Shown: positions 16,660-23,465 of the stretch, piece after piece
How positions within the stretch are numbered: position 1 is the first letter of the stretch
Layout of the letters: each line of letters opens with the position of its first letter
Position numbers and translations under genes: made by a program
Assembly: GCA_021781815.1 (NCBI GenBank)
Contig: JAJXWB010000015.1
Coordinates: 1 to 64,000, forward strand
Length of the DNA: 64,000 nucleotides
Source: Pseudomonadota bacterium
Lineage (GTDB): Bacteria > Pseudomonadota > Alphaproteobacteria > Rhizobiales > Beijerinckiaceae
Direction: 5' to 3'
The notes under the pieces: model-generated
The model's database searches: none
The model's input: only the letters and a program-made list of their open reading frames with translations
What the model was told of the DNA's origin: nothing

Positions 16660-17826
16660 TCACGCCTGCTTGCGCGGGTCTTCCGGCGCAATGCCCATCA
16701 TCTTGGCGAGGATCATCAGCATCACCTCGTCCGCGCCGCCGCCGATCGAGGCGAGCCGCGAATCGCGATAGGCGCGGCTGACCGGCGTTTCGTTCATGAA
16801 ACCCATGCCGCCCCAATATTGCAGGCACCCGTCGGTCACCTCGCGGCCGAGCCGGCCGGCTTTCAGCTTCGCCATCGATGCGAGCTTCGTCACGTCCTCG
16901 CCGTCAAGCATCAATTCGCAGGCGCGATAGCAAAGCGCGCGCAGCAACTCTACCTCCGTCTGCAATTCCGCCAGTCTGAAATGAACGACCTGGTTGTCGA
17001 GAACGGACTTGCCGAAAATCTTGCGTTGCCGGGCGTAGTCGATCGTCGCCTGAATGATGCGTTCCTTGCCCTTCAGGCTGGAGACAGCGCCCCAAAGCCT
17101 CTCTTCCTGGAACTGCACCATCTGATAGGTGAAGCCCTTGCCCTCCTCGCCGATCAGATAGCGTTGCGGCACGCGAACATTATCGAAATGGATTTGCGCC
17201 GTGTCGGACGAACGCATGCCAAGCTTGTCGAGCTTTCGTGCGATTTCGACGCCCTTGGTCTTCATCGGCACGCAGATCAGGGATTTGTTGCGATGGACCG
17301 GGCCATCCGACGTATTGGCGAGCAAACAGATCCAGTCGGCTTGCGTGCCGTTGGTCGTCCACATCTTGCCGCCATTGATGACATAGTCGCCGCCGTCCTT
17401 TTTCGCCGTCGTCTTCACCGAGGCGACATCGGACCCGGCGCCGACTTCCGACACGCCGAGGCACGCGACGAATTCACCCGAGATCGACGGCGCGAGAAAT
17501 TCGCGCCGCACCTCGTCCGAGCCGAAGCGCGCCAGCGCCGGCGTCGCCATATCCGTCTGCACGCCGATCGCCATTGGCACGCCGCCGCAATGGATATTGC
17601 CCAGCTCCTCGGCCATCGTCATGGCGAACGAATAGTCGAGGCCCGCCCCGCCGAACTCGATGGGCTTGTTAAGCCCGAGGAAGCCGAGCTTCCCCATCTT
17701 CCCGAACAGTTGATGCGCGGGAAAGATCCCTGCGTTTTCCCATTCATCGACGAACGGGTTAATCTCGGCGGCGATGAATTTCTGCAGGCTGCGGCGCAGT
17801 TCGTCGTGTTCTTGCGTGAATTTCAT
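16660..17826 (-). CDS. Acyl-CoA dehydrogenase (388 aa)
   Basis: A complete acyl-CoA dehydrogenase. LGLNKPIEFGGAGLDYS is in the N domain, VACLGVSEVGAGSDVASVKT is the FAD strand, and KMWTTNGTQADWICLLANTS follows. The C domain has RKIFGKSVLDNQVVHFRLAE and CLQYWGGMGFMNETPVSRAYRD. The last motif carries YWGG instead of the commoner HGG, typical of the citronellyl/isovaleryl-like branch. It lies between the two carboxylase subunit genes (24 and 11 bases away), so it probably oxidises the acyl-CoA that the carboxylase then carboxylates. It is only distantly similar to the second dehydrogenase of the same operon, so the two likely act on different intermediates. Confidence 0.93.
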   Translation of the reverse strand: MKFTQEHDELRRSLQKFIAAEINPFVDEWENAGIFPAHQLFGKMGKLGFLGLNKPIEFGGAGLDYSFAMTMAEELGNIHCGGVPMAIGVQTDMATPALARFGSDEVRREFLAPSISGEFVACLGVSEVGAGSDVASVKTTAKKDGGDYVINGGKMWTTNGTQADWICLLANTSDGPVHRNKSLICVPMKTKGVEIARKLDKLGMRSSDTAQIHFDNVRVPQRYLIGEEGKGFTYQMVQFQEERLWGAVSSLKGKERIIQATIDYARQRKIFGKSVLDNQVVHFRLAELQTEVELLRALCYRACELMLDGEDVTKLASMAKLKAGRLGREVTDGCLQYWGGMGFMNETPVSRAYRDSRLASIGGGADEVMLMILAKMMGIAPEDPRKQA

Positions 17827-17837
17827 TTATCCGTTCC

Positions 17838-19439
17838 TCACATGCGCGCAACGCCGAAGGTCGTGGGACGCAAGGGCCGCAAGTCGGCCTCGCGACAGAT
17901 CGAAAGGCAGAAGGCCAGCGTCTTGCGCGTATCGCGCGGGTCGATCAGGCCATCGTCCCATAGTCGCGCGGTCGCGTAGAGCGCGCCCGTTTCGCCCCGC
18001 ATCCGGTCTGCCATCGCCTTCTCTGTCGCCGCGATCTTGTCATGATCGACTGGCTTTCCCTCGCGCTTCAGCTTGCCTTCGGTGACGATCGACATGACCT
18101 TCGCCGCCTGCTCCGGCCCCATCACGGCGATCCTGTTGTTCGGCCAGGCCAGGATGAACCGCGGATCGTAACCGCGCCCGCACATCCCGTAATTGCCGGC
18201 GCCGAACGAGGCGCCGATGTGCAGCGTGATCTGCGGCACGGTCGAGTTGGCGACGGCCTGAATCATCTTCGAGCCATGCTTGATGATGCCGGCCTGCTCC
18301 GCCTCGCGGCCAACCATGTAGCCGGTCGTGTTCTGCAGATAGACGATCGGAATGTTGGATTGGCAGCAGAGCTGGATGAATTGCGCAGCCTTGGCCGCGC
18401 CATCGGCGTCGATCGGCCCGTTGTTGCCGATGAAGCCGACCGTGTGCCCTTCGATCGCGCCGTGACCGCAGACGGTATGGACGCCATACAGCCCCTTGAA
18501 GTCGAGGTATTCGGAATCGTCGACGATGCGCGCGATCACCTCGCGCACGTCGATCGGCTTGCGATAGTCGATTGGCACGACGCCGGCGAGTTCGTCCGGC
18601 GAATACCGCGGCTCCTTGTAGGCGCGCGCGCCCTCACGCTGGATTTGGTCGTTCCACGGCAGCATGGCCATCACTTCGCGCGCGATACGCAGGCCGTCGG
18701 CGTCGTCTTCAGCGACATATTCGCCGAGACCCGATTTCGTCACATGCATGTCGGCGCCGCCGAGTTCCTCGTCGGTGGCGATCTCCCCGGTCGCCGCGCG
18801 CAGCAACGGAGGACCGGCGAGAAACACCTTGGCCTTGCCGCGCACCAAAATATTGTAGTCGGAAAGGCCGGGCAGGTAGGCGCCGCCGGCGGTCGAGGAG
18901 CCGTGCACGACCGTGATCTGGGGAATACCCGCGGCCGACATGCGCGCCTGATTAGCGAAACCGCGCCCGCCCTCCACGAACATTTCCGCCTGAAAAAGCA
19001 GGTTCGCCCCGCCGGATTCGACCAGTCGGACGAACGGCAGCTTGTTTTCGAGCGCTATCTGTTGCGCGCGCAGATTCTTCTTCACGCTCATCGGCGTCGA
19101 CGTGCCGCCCTTGAACGCGCTGTCGGATGCGCCGACCATGCAGCGTATCCCCGACACATAGCCGATCCCGATTATGCCGCCGCCGCCATCCTCGTCGTGC
19201 ATGCGCAGACCCGCGAGCGTCGACAACTCCAGCCAGGGCGCGCCGGGATCGAGCAGCAGCGCCAGCCGCTCGCGCGGAAGAATCTGGCCGCGTTTCGTGA
19301 AGAGGTCGCGCTTGCTCTCGCCGGCCTGCCTGATCTTGTTTTCCAGCGCGCGGAACTCGTCGATCAATTGCAGCATGTCCGCGCGATTCGCGGCGAATGC
19401 TTCGGACGTTACGTCGATCTTGCTCTCGATGACCGGCAT
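17838..19439 (-). CDS. Acyl-CoA carboxylase carboxyltransferase (beta) subunit
   Basis: About 533 residues with the paired crotonase-like carboxyltransferase domains. The N half has GIIGIGYVSGIRCMVGASDS and the oxyanion region HGSSTAGGAYLPGLSDYN. The C half has YLQNTTGYMVGREAEQAGII and GASFGAGNYGMCGRGYDPRF, the acyl-CoA pocket of methylcrotonyl- and geranyl-type enzymes. It transfers the carboxyl group from biotin to an acyl-CoA. ATG 19439 has CAGGGG upstream; a TTG four codons earlier is less likely. It is the first gene of a four-gene minus-strand operon and divergent from the TetR regulator. The sequence favours the MCC/GCC clade over propionyl-CoA carboxylase, but that is by eye. Confidence 0.93.
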   Translation of the reverse strand: MPVIESKIDVTSEAFAANRADMLQLIDEFRALENKIRQAGESKRDLFTKRGQILPRERLALLLDPGAPWLELSTLAGLRMHDEDGGGGIIGIGYVSGIRCMVGASDSAFKGGTSTPMSVKKNLRAQQIALENKLPFVRLVESGGANLLFQAEMFVEGGRGFANQARMSAAGIPQITVVHGSSTAGGAYLPGLSDYNILVRGKAKVFLAGPPLLRAATGEIATDEELGGADMHVTKSGLGEYVAEDDADGLRIAREVMAMLPWNDQIQREGARAYKEPRYSPDELAGVVPIDYRKPIDVREVIARIVDDSEYLDFKGLYGVHTVCGHGAIEGHTVGFIGNNGPIDADGAAKAAQFIQLCCQSNIPIVYLQNTTGYMVGREAEQAGIIKHGSKMIQAVANSTVPQITLHIGASFGAGNYGMCGRGYDPRFILAWPNNRIAVMGPEQAAKVMSIVTEGKLKREGKPVDHDKIAATEKAMADRMRGETGALYATARLWDDGLIDPRDTRKTLAFCLSICREADLRPLRPTTFGVARM

Positions 19440-19559
19440 GATCCCCTGCAAATTCGTTCGGCGATTCCAGGACGGGCGCGCTTGCGCCGACGCGCTCGCC
19501 TCCCCAAACCACCGGCGACGGCTCTTGCTGGCCGCGCGCGCCTCTCCCGTCGATTAAAT

Positions 19560-19588
19560 TTGAGGGTGCCTCAGATATTTGCTAGTGT
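19560..19588 (+). promoter_or_regulatory. Candidate tetR promoter with overlapping operator
   Basis: TTGAGG, a 17-base spacer and TAGTGT resemble a sigma-70 promoter 40 bases before the TetR start. Overlapping its -35 box is the perfect dyad TGAGG-GTG-CCTCA (19561-19573), a plausible TetR operator giving autorepression and control of the divergent carboxylase operon. Confidence 0.45.
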
Positions 19589-19627
19589 CAATTCGAGGTC
19601 GCGCCTTCGGGCGATGTGCGAGGGCGA

Positions 19628-20275
19628 ATGGGCAAGCCGCAGACGAACGAACGCGGTCGGACTGTAGCGCGGCGCGCCGGCAAGCCGGTCGGCGCATGGG
19701 GCGAAAGGGAAGCCGGCATTCTCGACGTGGCCCATCGACTGTTCCAGCGCGACGGCTATGAAAACACCAGCATGGCGACGATCGCGACCGCGGCCGGCCT
19801 GTCGGAGGGCACGCTCTACAATTATTTCCGCAACAAGATCGACCTGGTCATCCGAATTACGCTCGCCAATCTTGAACTGCGCGTTGCAGCGGCCGAACGC
19901 GCGGTGGACGAGGCGCAGACGCTGCGGGAAGGTTTGCAGAGACTGATCGCACTGCACCTTTCGTCCATCATAGAGGACGAGGAGATCTATCGCATCTGGC
20001 TACGCGAGGTGCGCGGCGTGAAGACCTATCGTCGTTCTGCCGGCCGCGACGCGCTGGCGCGCTTCGCCAATCAATTTCCACGATTGCTCGGTCGGTTCGG
20101 CCATCACGAACAGCCCGGCGGCCCCTCGCACGCGATGATGCGCGACCTTGTCTTCGGCGGCTCCGAGCACATCGGCTTCACCGCCATGATTCAGCGCCGC
20201 GCCGACAAGATTGAAGTCGAGGCGACAGCCTCCCAACTCGCCGGAATTTATTTGCGCGGGTTCGGCCTTGAGTAG
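19628..20275 (+). CDS. TetR-family transcriptional regulator
   Basis: About 215 residues. The N-terminal helix-turn-helix is at about 25-75 (ILDVAHRLFQRDGYENTSMA, then AAGLSEGTLYNYFRNKIDL), the standard TetR signature. The C-terminal ligand domain begins RITLANLELRV. ATG 19628 has GAGGGCG just upstream, whereas the GTG at 19616 has nothing convincing. It is divergent from the carboxylase/dehydrogenase operon (188-base gap), so it most likely represses that operon and responds to an acyl-CoA, as LiuR- or AtuR-type regulators do. The effector is inferred from context only. Confidence 0.9.
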   Translation: MGKPQTNERGRTVARRAGKPVGAWGEREAGILDVAHRLFQRDGYENTSMATIATAAGLSEGTLYNYFRNKIDLVIRITLANLELRVAAAERAVDEAQTLREGLQRLIALHLSSIIEDEEIYRIWLREVRGVKTYRRSAGRDALARFANQFPRLLGRFGHHEQPGGPSHAMMRDLVFGGSEHIGFTAMIQRRADKIEVEATASQLAGIYLRGFGLE

Positions 20276-20378
20276 CGATTGACGGCGCGCCATCAGGCTC
20301 GCGCCGGACGAACCTTTATGGCAGATCAATGCTGACGGCGGCCTGAAAGCTCGCAGTTCATTTTCGGAGGAAACCATC

Positions 20379-21329
20379 ATGTCGAAACGACGCATCGGCC
20401 GTTCGGACATTCACGTCCAGCCCTTTTGTTTCGGCGGCAACGTTTTCGGCTGGACGGCGGATGAAGCCATGTCACATCGGCTGCTCGACGCCTTCGTCGA
20501 CGCTGGCTTCGACTTCATCGACACAGCCGACGTCTATTCGATCTGGGCGCCCGGCCACTCCGGCGGCGAATCCGAATCGACTATCGGCCGCTGGCTGAAG
20601 AAATCGGGCAAGCGCGACAGGGTCGTTATAGCGACCAAGGTCGGCATGCAGATGGCGCCGGACAAGACCGGGCTGAAGGCGGCTTACATTGCGCGGGCTG
20701 TCGAGGATTCGCTGCGTCGCTTGCAGACCGACCACATCGATCTCTACCAGTCGCATCGCGACGATCAGGACACGCCGATCGCGGAAACGCTCGCGGCATA
20801 CGAGAGCCTGATCAAGGCTGGAAAAGTGCGCACGATCGGCGCCTCCAACTACACCGCGGCCCGCCTGCGCGAAGCGCTCGACGTGTCCGCGAAGAACAAC
20901 CTGCCGCGCTACGAATGCATGCAGCCAGAATACAATCTCGTCGAGCGCAAGATATTCGAGGGCGAACTGCAGGATCTTTGCGTGAGGGAGCAGATCGGCG
21001 TCATCCCGTTCTTCTCGCTCGCCGCCGGCTTTCTCACCGGCAAGTATCGCAGCGAGGCCGACCTTTCCAAAAGCGTGCGCGGGCCGCGCATGGCCGGCAA
21101 ATATCTCAAGACCAACGGCCTGAAGGTTCTGGACGCCATGGACAGGGTTGCGGCGAGCCACAAGGCCACCTGCGCGCAGGTCGCGCTCGCCTGGCTGATG
21201 GCGCGCAAGGGATTGACGGCGCCGATCGCCAGCGCCACCAGCCCGGCGCAACTCGCCGAATTGCTGGGCGCGGTAAAACTGTCGCTCAGCGCGACGGAGA
21301 TCGCGGAGCTGGACGAGACGAGCGGGTGA
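20379..21329 (+). CDS. Aldo/keto reductase
   Basis: A 316-residue (beta/alpha)8 NADPH-dependent oxidoreductase of the AKR superfamily. The catalytic tetrad is visible as FDFIDTADVYSIW (Asp and Tyr), ATKVGMQM (Lys) and YQSHRDDQDTPI (His). NADPH-binding elements are GASNYTAARL and, near the C terminus, PIASATSPAQLAELL. A strong ribosome binding site GGAGGAAACC precedes the ATG. It is a single gene between the TetR regulator and a convergent short-chain dehydrogenase, separated from the latter by a repeat element. The sequence resembles the YajO/Tas-like branch; the physiological substrate is not predictable. Confidence 0.93.
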   Translation: MSKRRIGRSDIHVQPFCFGGNVFGWTADEAMSHRLLDAFVDAGFDFIDTADVYSIWAPGHSGGESESTIGRWLKKSGKRDRVVIATKVGMQMAPDKTGLKAAYIARAVEDSLRRLQTDHIDLYQSHRDDQDTPIAETLAAYESLIKAGKVRTIGASNYTAARLREALDVSAKNNLPRYECMQPEYNLVERKIFEGELQDLCVREQIGVIPFFSLAAGFLTGKYRSEADLSKSVRGPRMAGKYLKTNGLKVLDAMDRVAASHKATCAQVALAWLMARKGLTAPIASATSPAQLAELLGAVKLSLSATEIAELDETSG

Positions 21330-21342
21330 ACAGCTTCATCGC

Positions 21343-21429
21343 TGTCATTCCCGCGCAAGCGGGAATCCAGAAGCAGAGACGAATGACTCGTCGCTAGCCG
21401 TTGGATCCCCGCCTTCGCGGGGATGACAG
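21343..21429. repeat. Extragenic palindromic repeat pair
   Basis: TGTCATTCCCGCGCAAGCGG starts the left end, and a near-complementary copy closes the right end (CCCCGCCTTCGCGGGGATGA, then CA). Each half folds into its own GC hairpin (CCCGC-GCAA-GCGGG; CCCCGC-CTTC-GCGGGG), and the two ends pair with each other. This is the common proteobacterial intergenic repeat. Placed between two convergent genes, it may act as a bidirectional terminator. Confidence 0.85.
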
Positions 21430-21437
21430 ACGGGGGC

Positions 21438-22193
21438 TCATGTCCTCAGCGTCAACCCGCCGTCGGCCACCAGCCCGTGGCCCGTTATGAAATCGGCGTC
21501 GTCGCTCGCCAGCAGCAACGCCGCGCGCGCCATGTCGATCGGCTGGCCGAGCCGGCGCAGAGCCGCCTTCTTCTCCCACACGCCGCGGATGAAAGGGTCG
21601 GAGAAGGACGCCTGCGTCATGCCGGTCTGGATCGCGCCCGGCAGGATGTAATTGGCGGTGATCTTGTACTTGCCGAGTTCAAGCGCGAGCGTCTTGGTCA
21701 GGCCGGCGACCGCATGCTTGGACGACGTGTAGGACGCGAGCCCGATATCCGTGTCGAACGCCATCACGGAGGCCGTGTTGATGATGCGCGCCCTGCCCTT
21801 CTCTTCCGCGCGCTTGATGAGATGCGGGATCGCGGCGCGCGAAATGCGGAACGGCGCGCGGACGTTGACGGCGAAGATACGGTCCCAGTCGGCGTCCGTC
21901 GTCTCGTGCGCGAGCGCCCGCCCGGAGACGCCGGCATTGTTGAAGAGAATGTCTATCGCGCCGTATTTTTCGAGCGCCGCTGCGACGATCTTTTCCGGCG
22001 CATCGTCATCAGCGACGCTTTGCGCAAGCGGCGCGATGTTGCGCGCGCCGGCATGCGCTTCCATGATCGCCGATTCCGGGCGGTCCACCGCCAGAACCTG
22101 CGCCCCGCGCTCGGCGAACAACTGCGCGGACGCACGCCCGATGCCAGACGCCGCGCCGGTGATTACGGCAATCTTCCCCGATAGGTCCGCCAT
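21438..22193 (-). CDS. Short-chain dehydrogenase/reductase (SDR)
   Basis: A 251-residue classical SDR. The cofactor motif TGAASGIGRA is at residues 12-21 and NNAGVSG near 89. The catalytic residues are Ser in IINTASVMAF and Tyr/Lys in YTSSKHA. The acidic residue after beta-2 (VDRPES) favours NAD(H). It probably interconverts a hydroxyl and a keto group, for example on a 3-hydroxyacyl or sugar-like substrate. The C terminus ITGHGLVADGGLTLRT is the family standard. It is a single gene convergent with the aldo/keto reductase across the repeat. The nearby secreted DUF2147 gene is on the same strand 96 bases upstream but looks unrelated. Confidence 0.93.
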   Translation of the reverse strand: MADLSGKIAVITGAASGIGRASAQLFAERGAQVLAVDRPESAIMEAHAGARNIAPLAQSVADDDAPEKIVAAALEKYGAIDILFNNAGVSGRALAHETTDADWDRIFAVNVRAPFRISRAAIPHLIKRAEEKGRARIINTASVMAFDTDIGLASYTSSKHAVAGLTKTLALELGKYKITANYILPGAIQTGMTQASFSDPFIRGVWEKKAALRRLGQPIDMARAALLLASDDADFITGHGLVADGGLTLRT

Positions 22194-22289
22194 TCTGTCC
22201 TCCCTGACACGGAAGGCATCTAAGCATGAACAAAGCGGATTGCGGAATGACGCTGGCGCGCGTCTTCCATGCGCGGGCGATCGCCGCTG

Positions 22290-22745
22290 TCAGTGGCCGA
22301 GGCCGGGCTTCGGCGCCGGCGCCGGCATGATCGGCTGGCCGTTCGGCGTCGATGCGGCCGACTGGTCCGGCGCGCGAAGCCATGTCTCGGACTTGCAAAG
22401 GATGCTGATGAGACACCCCTGCAGCGTCAGTTCGGTCGGCTTCTTCACCGAGATCGTGCCCGCGTAGATTTTCCCGTCCTCGGTATTGTAGAGGTCGCCC
22501 GCCCAATCGCCATCCTCGTTCCTGACAGCGTTGCGCAGGATCACGGTGCCGATCGCCTTCTTGTCCTCGGGCTTGGCGACCGCGATCACCCTGGCGCACA
22601 GCTTGTCCGCGCAATTGTAGAAGTCGAAGGCCGTTCCGCTCTCGGCTCGCACCCAGACGCCATAGGGATCGAGCGCCTGGGCCGGCGTCACGGATGCAAG
22701 CAGGACGGTTGCGGCCAGGATCCTGAAGTTCAGCGAAATCGACAT
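22290..22745 (-). CDS. Secreted DUF2147-family protein
   Basis: About 151 residues. The N terminus MSISLNFRILAATVLLASVT is a clear signal peptide with cleavage likely after AQA near residue 24. The mature part starts DPYGVWVRAESGTAFDFYNC and continues LCARVIAVAKPEDKK and VNPDEDGDW-like text (RNEDGDWAGDLYNTEDGKIY), the beta-rich core of DUF2147. Four cysteines may form disulfides in the periplasm, and the tail is Pro-rich (PIMPAPAPKPGLGH). DUF2147 proteins are small periplasmic proteins of unknown biochemical role. The upstream frame to 22793 adds only Arg/Gly residues, so I use the ATG at 22745. Confidence 0.85.
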   Translation of the reverse strand: MSISLNFRILAATVLLASVTPAQALDPYGVWVRAESGTAFDFYNCADKLCARVIAVAKPEDKKAIGTVILRNAVRNEDGDWAGDLYNTEDGKIYAGTISVKKPTELTLQGCLISILCKSETWLRAPDQSAASTPNGQPIMPAPAPKPGLGH

Positions 22746-22864
22746 ATCCGCCCTGCCCCCGGCGCGCCCGCTCTTGCCGCGGGAACGACGCAACGCGCTG
22801 GCGCCGATGATCCGAATTAACCAAGGCGCTGCTTAACAATGTATTACTTCATGCGGCGATGTTA

Positions 22865-22880
22865 ATGGTTTCCTAACCAT
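22865..22880. promoter_or_regulatory. Dyad before the small membrane protein gene
   Basis: ATGGTT-TCCT-AACCAT is a perfect 6-bp inverted repeat 15 bases upstream of the ATG at 22896, within an AT-rich divergent intergenic region. It could be an operator or a leader hairpin. Confidence 0.35.
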
Positions 22881-22895
22881 AGAGGGAGCCGCGTC

Positions 22896-23465
22896 ATGGC
22901 GTTTGGTATCTTGTGCGCCGCCTTGATCGGAGCAGCGCTGGGGCTGGACCGCTCCCTGCGCCGCCTGCAAGTCGGCTGGGGCGCATGCGCGCTATGGTCG
23001 ACAATCGGCGCAATCGTTGCGGCCGAGTTGCGATCCACGGAAATCGCGGACAATCGTTACGCGTGGCCCCTCGTGGCGGCTGCGACAATTGTCGCCGTCT
23101 GCCAATATCTCGTGACAACAACACCGATCGGCGGCTGGGCGCGCCCGCGTGAGCCTTGGACAGCCGTAGCTGCGGCGTTGGCGTTCGGCTTCGCGTTCGG
23201 CTATGGCGGCCATCTCCTCGTCGGCGGGCTGGCGCTCGTCGTGATTTACGCGCTCGCCTGGCGGCCGTTGGTCGACGATCCGACGGTAACGGCGGCGGCT
23301 GACGCGTCAGGCGATACGCTTCGATTTCCCGGCGGCGCGGGCGCGATCGGGCGGCGGGCCGAGGAAGGCAGGCACGATGACGAACGCCGCCAGCAACGTG
23401 AAGAACAGCGAGAGAGCGAGCAGTTCGCCCATGCTGGCGGTGCCGGGGTGGCTGGACAGGCATAA
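22896..23465 (+). CDS. Small integral membrane protein, MgtC/SapB-like N terminus
   Basis: A 189-residue frame. About the first 135 residues are hydrophobic, with four likely membrane helices (ILCAALIGAALGLDRSL, GACALWSTIGAIVAAELRS, WPLVAAATIVAVCQYLVTT, AFGFGYGGHLLVGGLALVVI-type segments). The GAALGLDR motif and layout recall the membrane domain of MgtC/SapB proteins, but the match is short. A good ribosome binding site, GAGGGAG, precedes the ATG. From about 23307 the frame runs antisense to the end of hpnN, and residues 138-189 become charged and low-complexity. The overlap may be genuine or the tail may be unconstrained. Function unknown. Confidence 0.55.
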   Translation: MAFGILCAALIGAALGLDRSLRRLQVGWGACALWSTIGAIVAAELRSTEIADNRYAWPLVAAATIVAVCQYLVTTTPIGGWARPREPWTAVAAALAFGFAFGYGGHLLVGGLALVVIYALAWRPLVDDPTVTAAADASGDTLRFPGGAGAIGRRAEEGRHDDERRQQREEQRESEQFAHAGGAGVAGQA

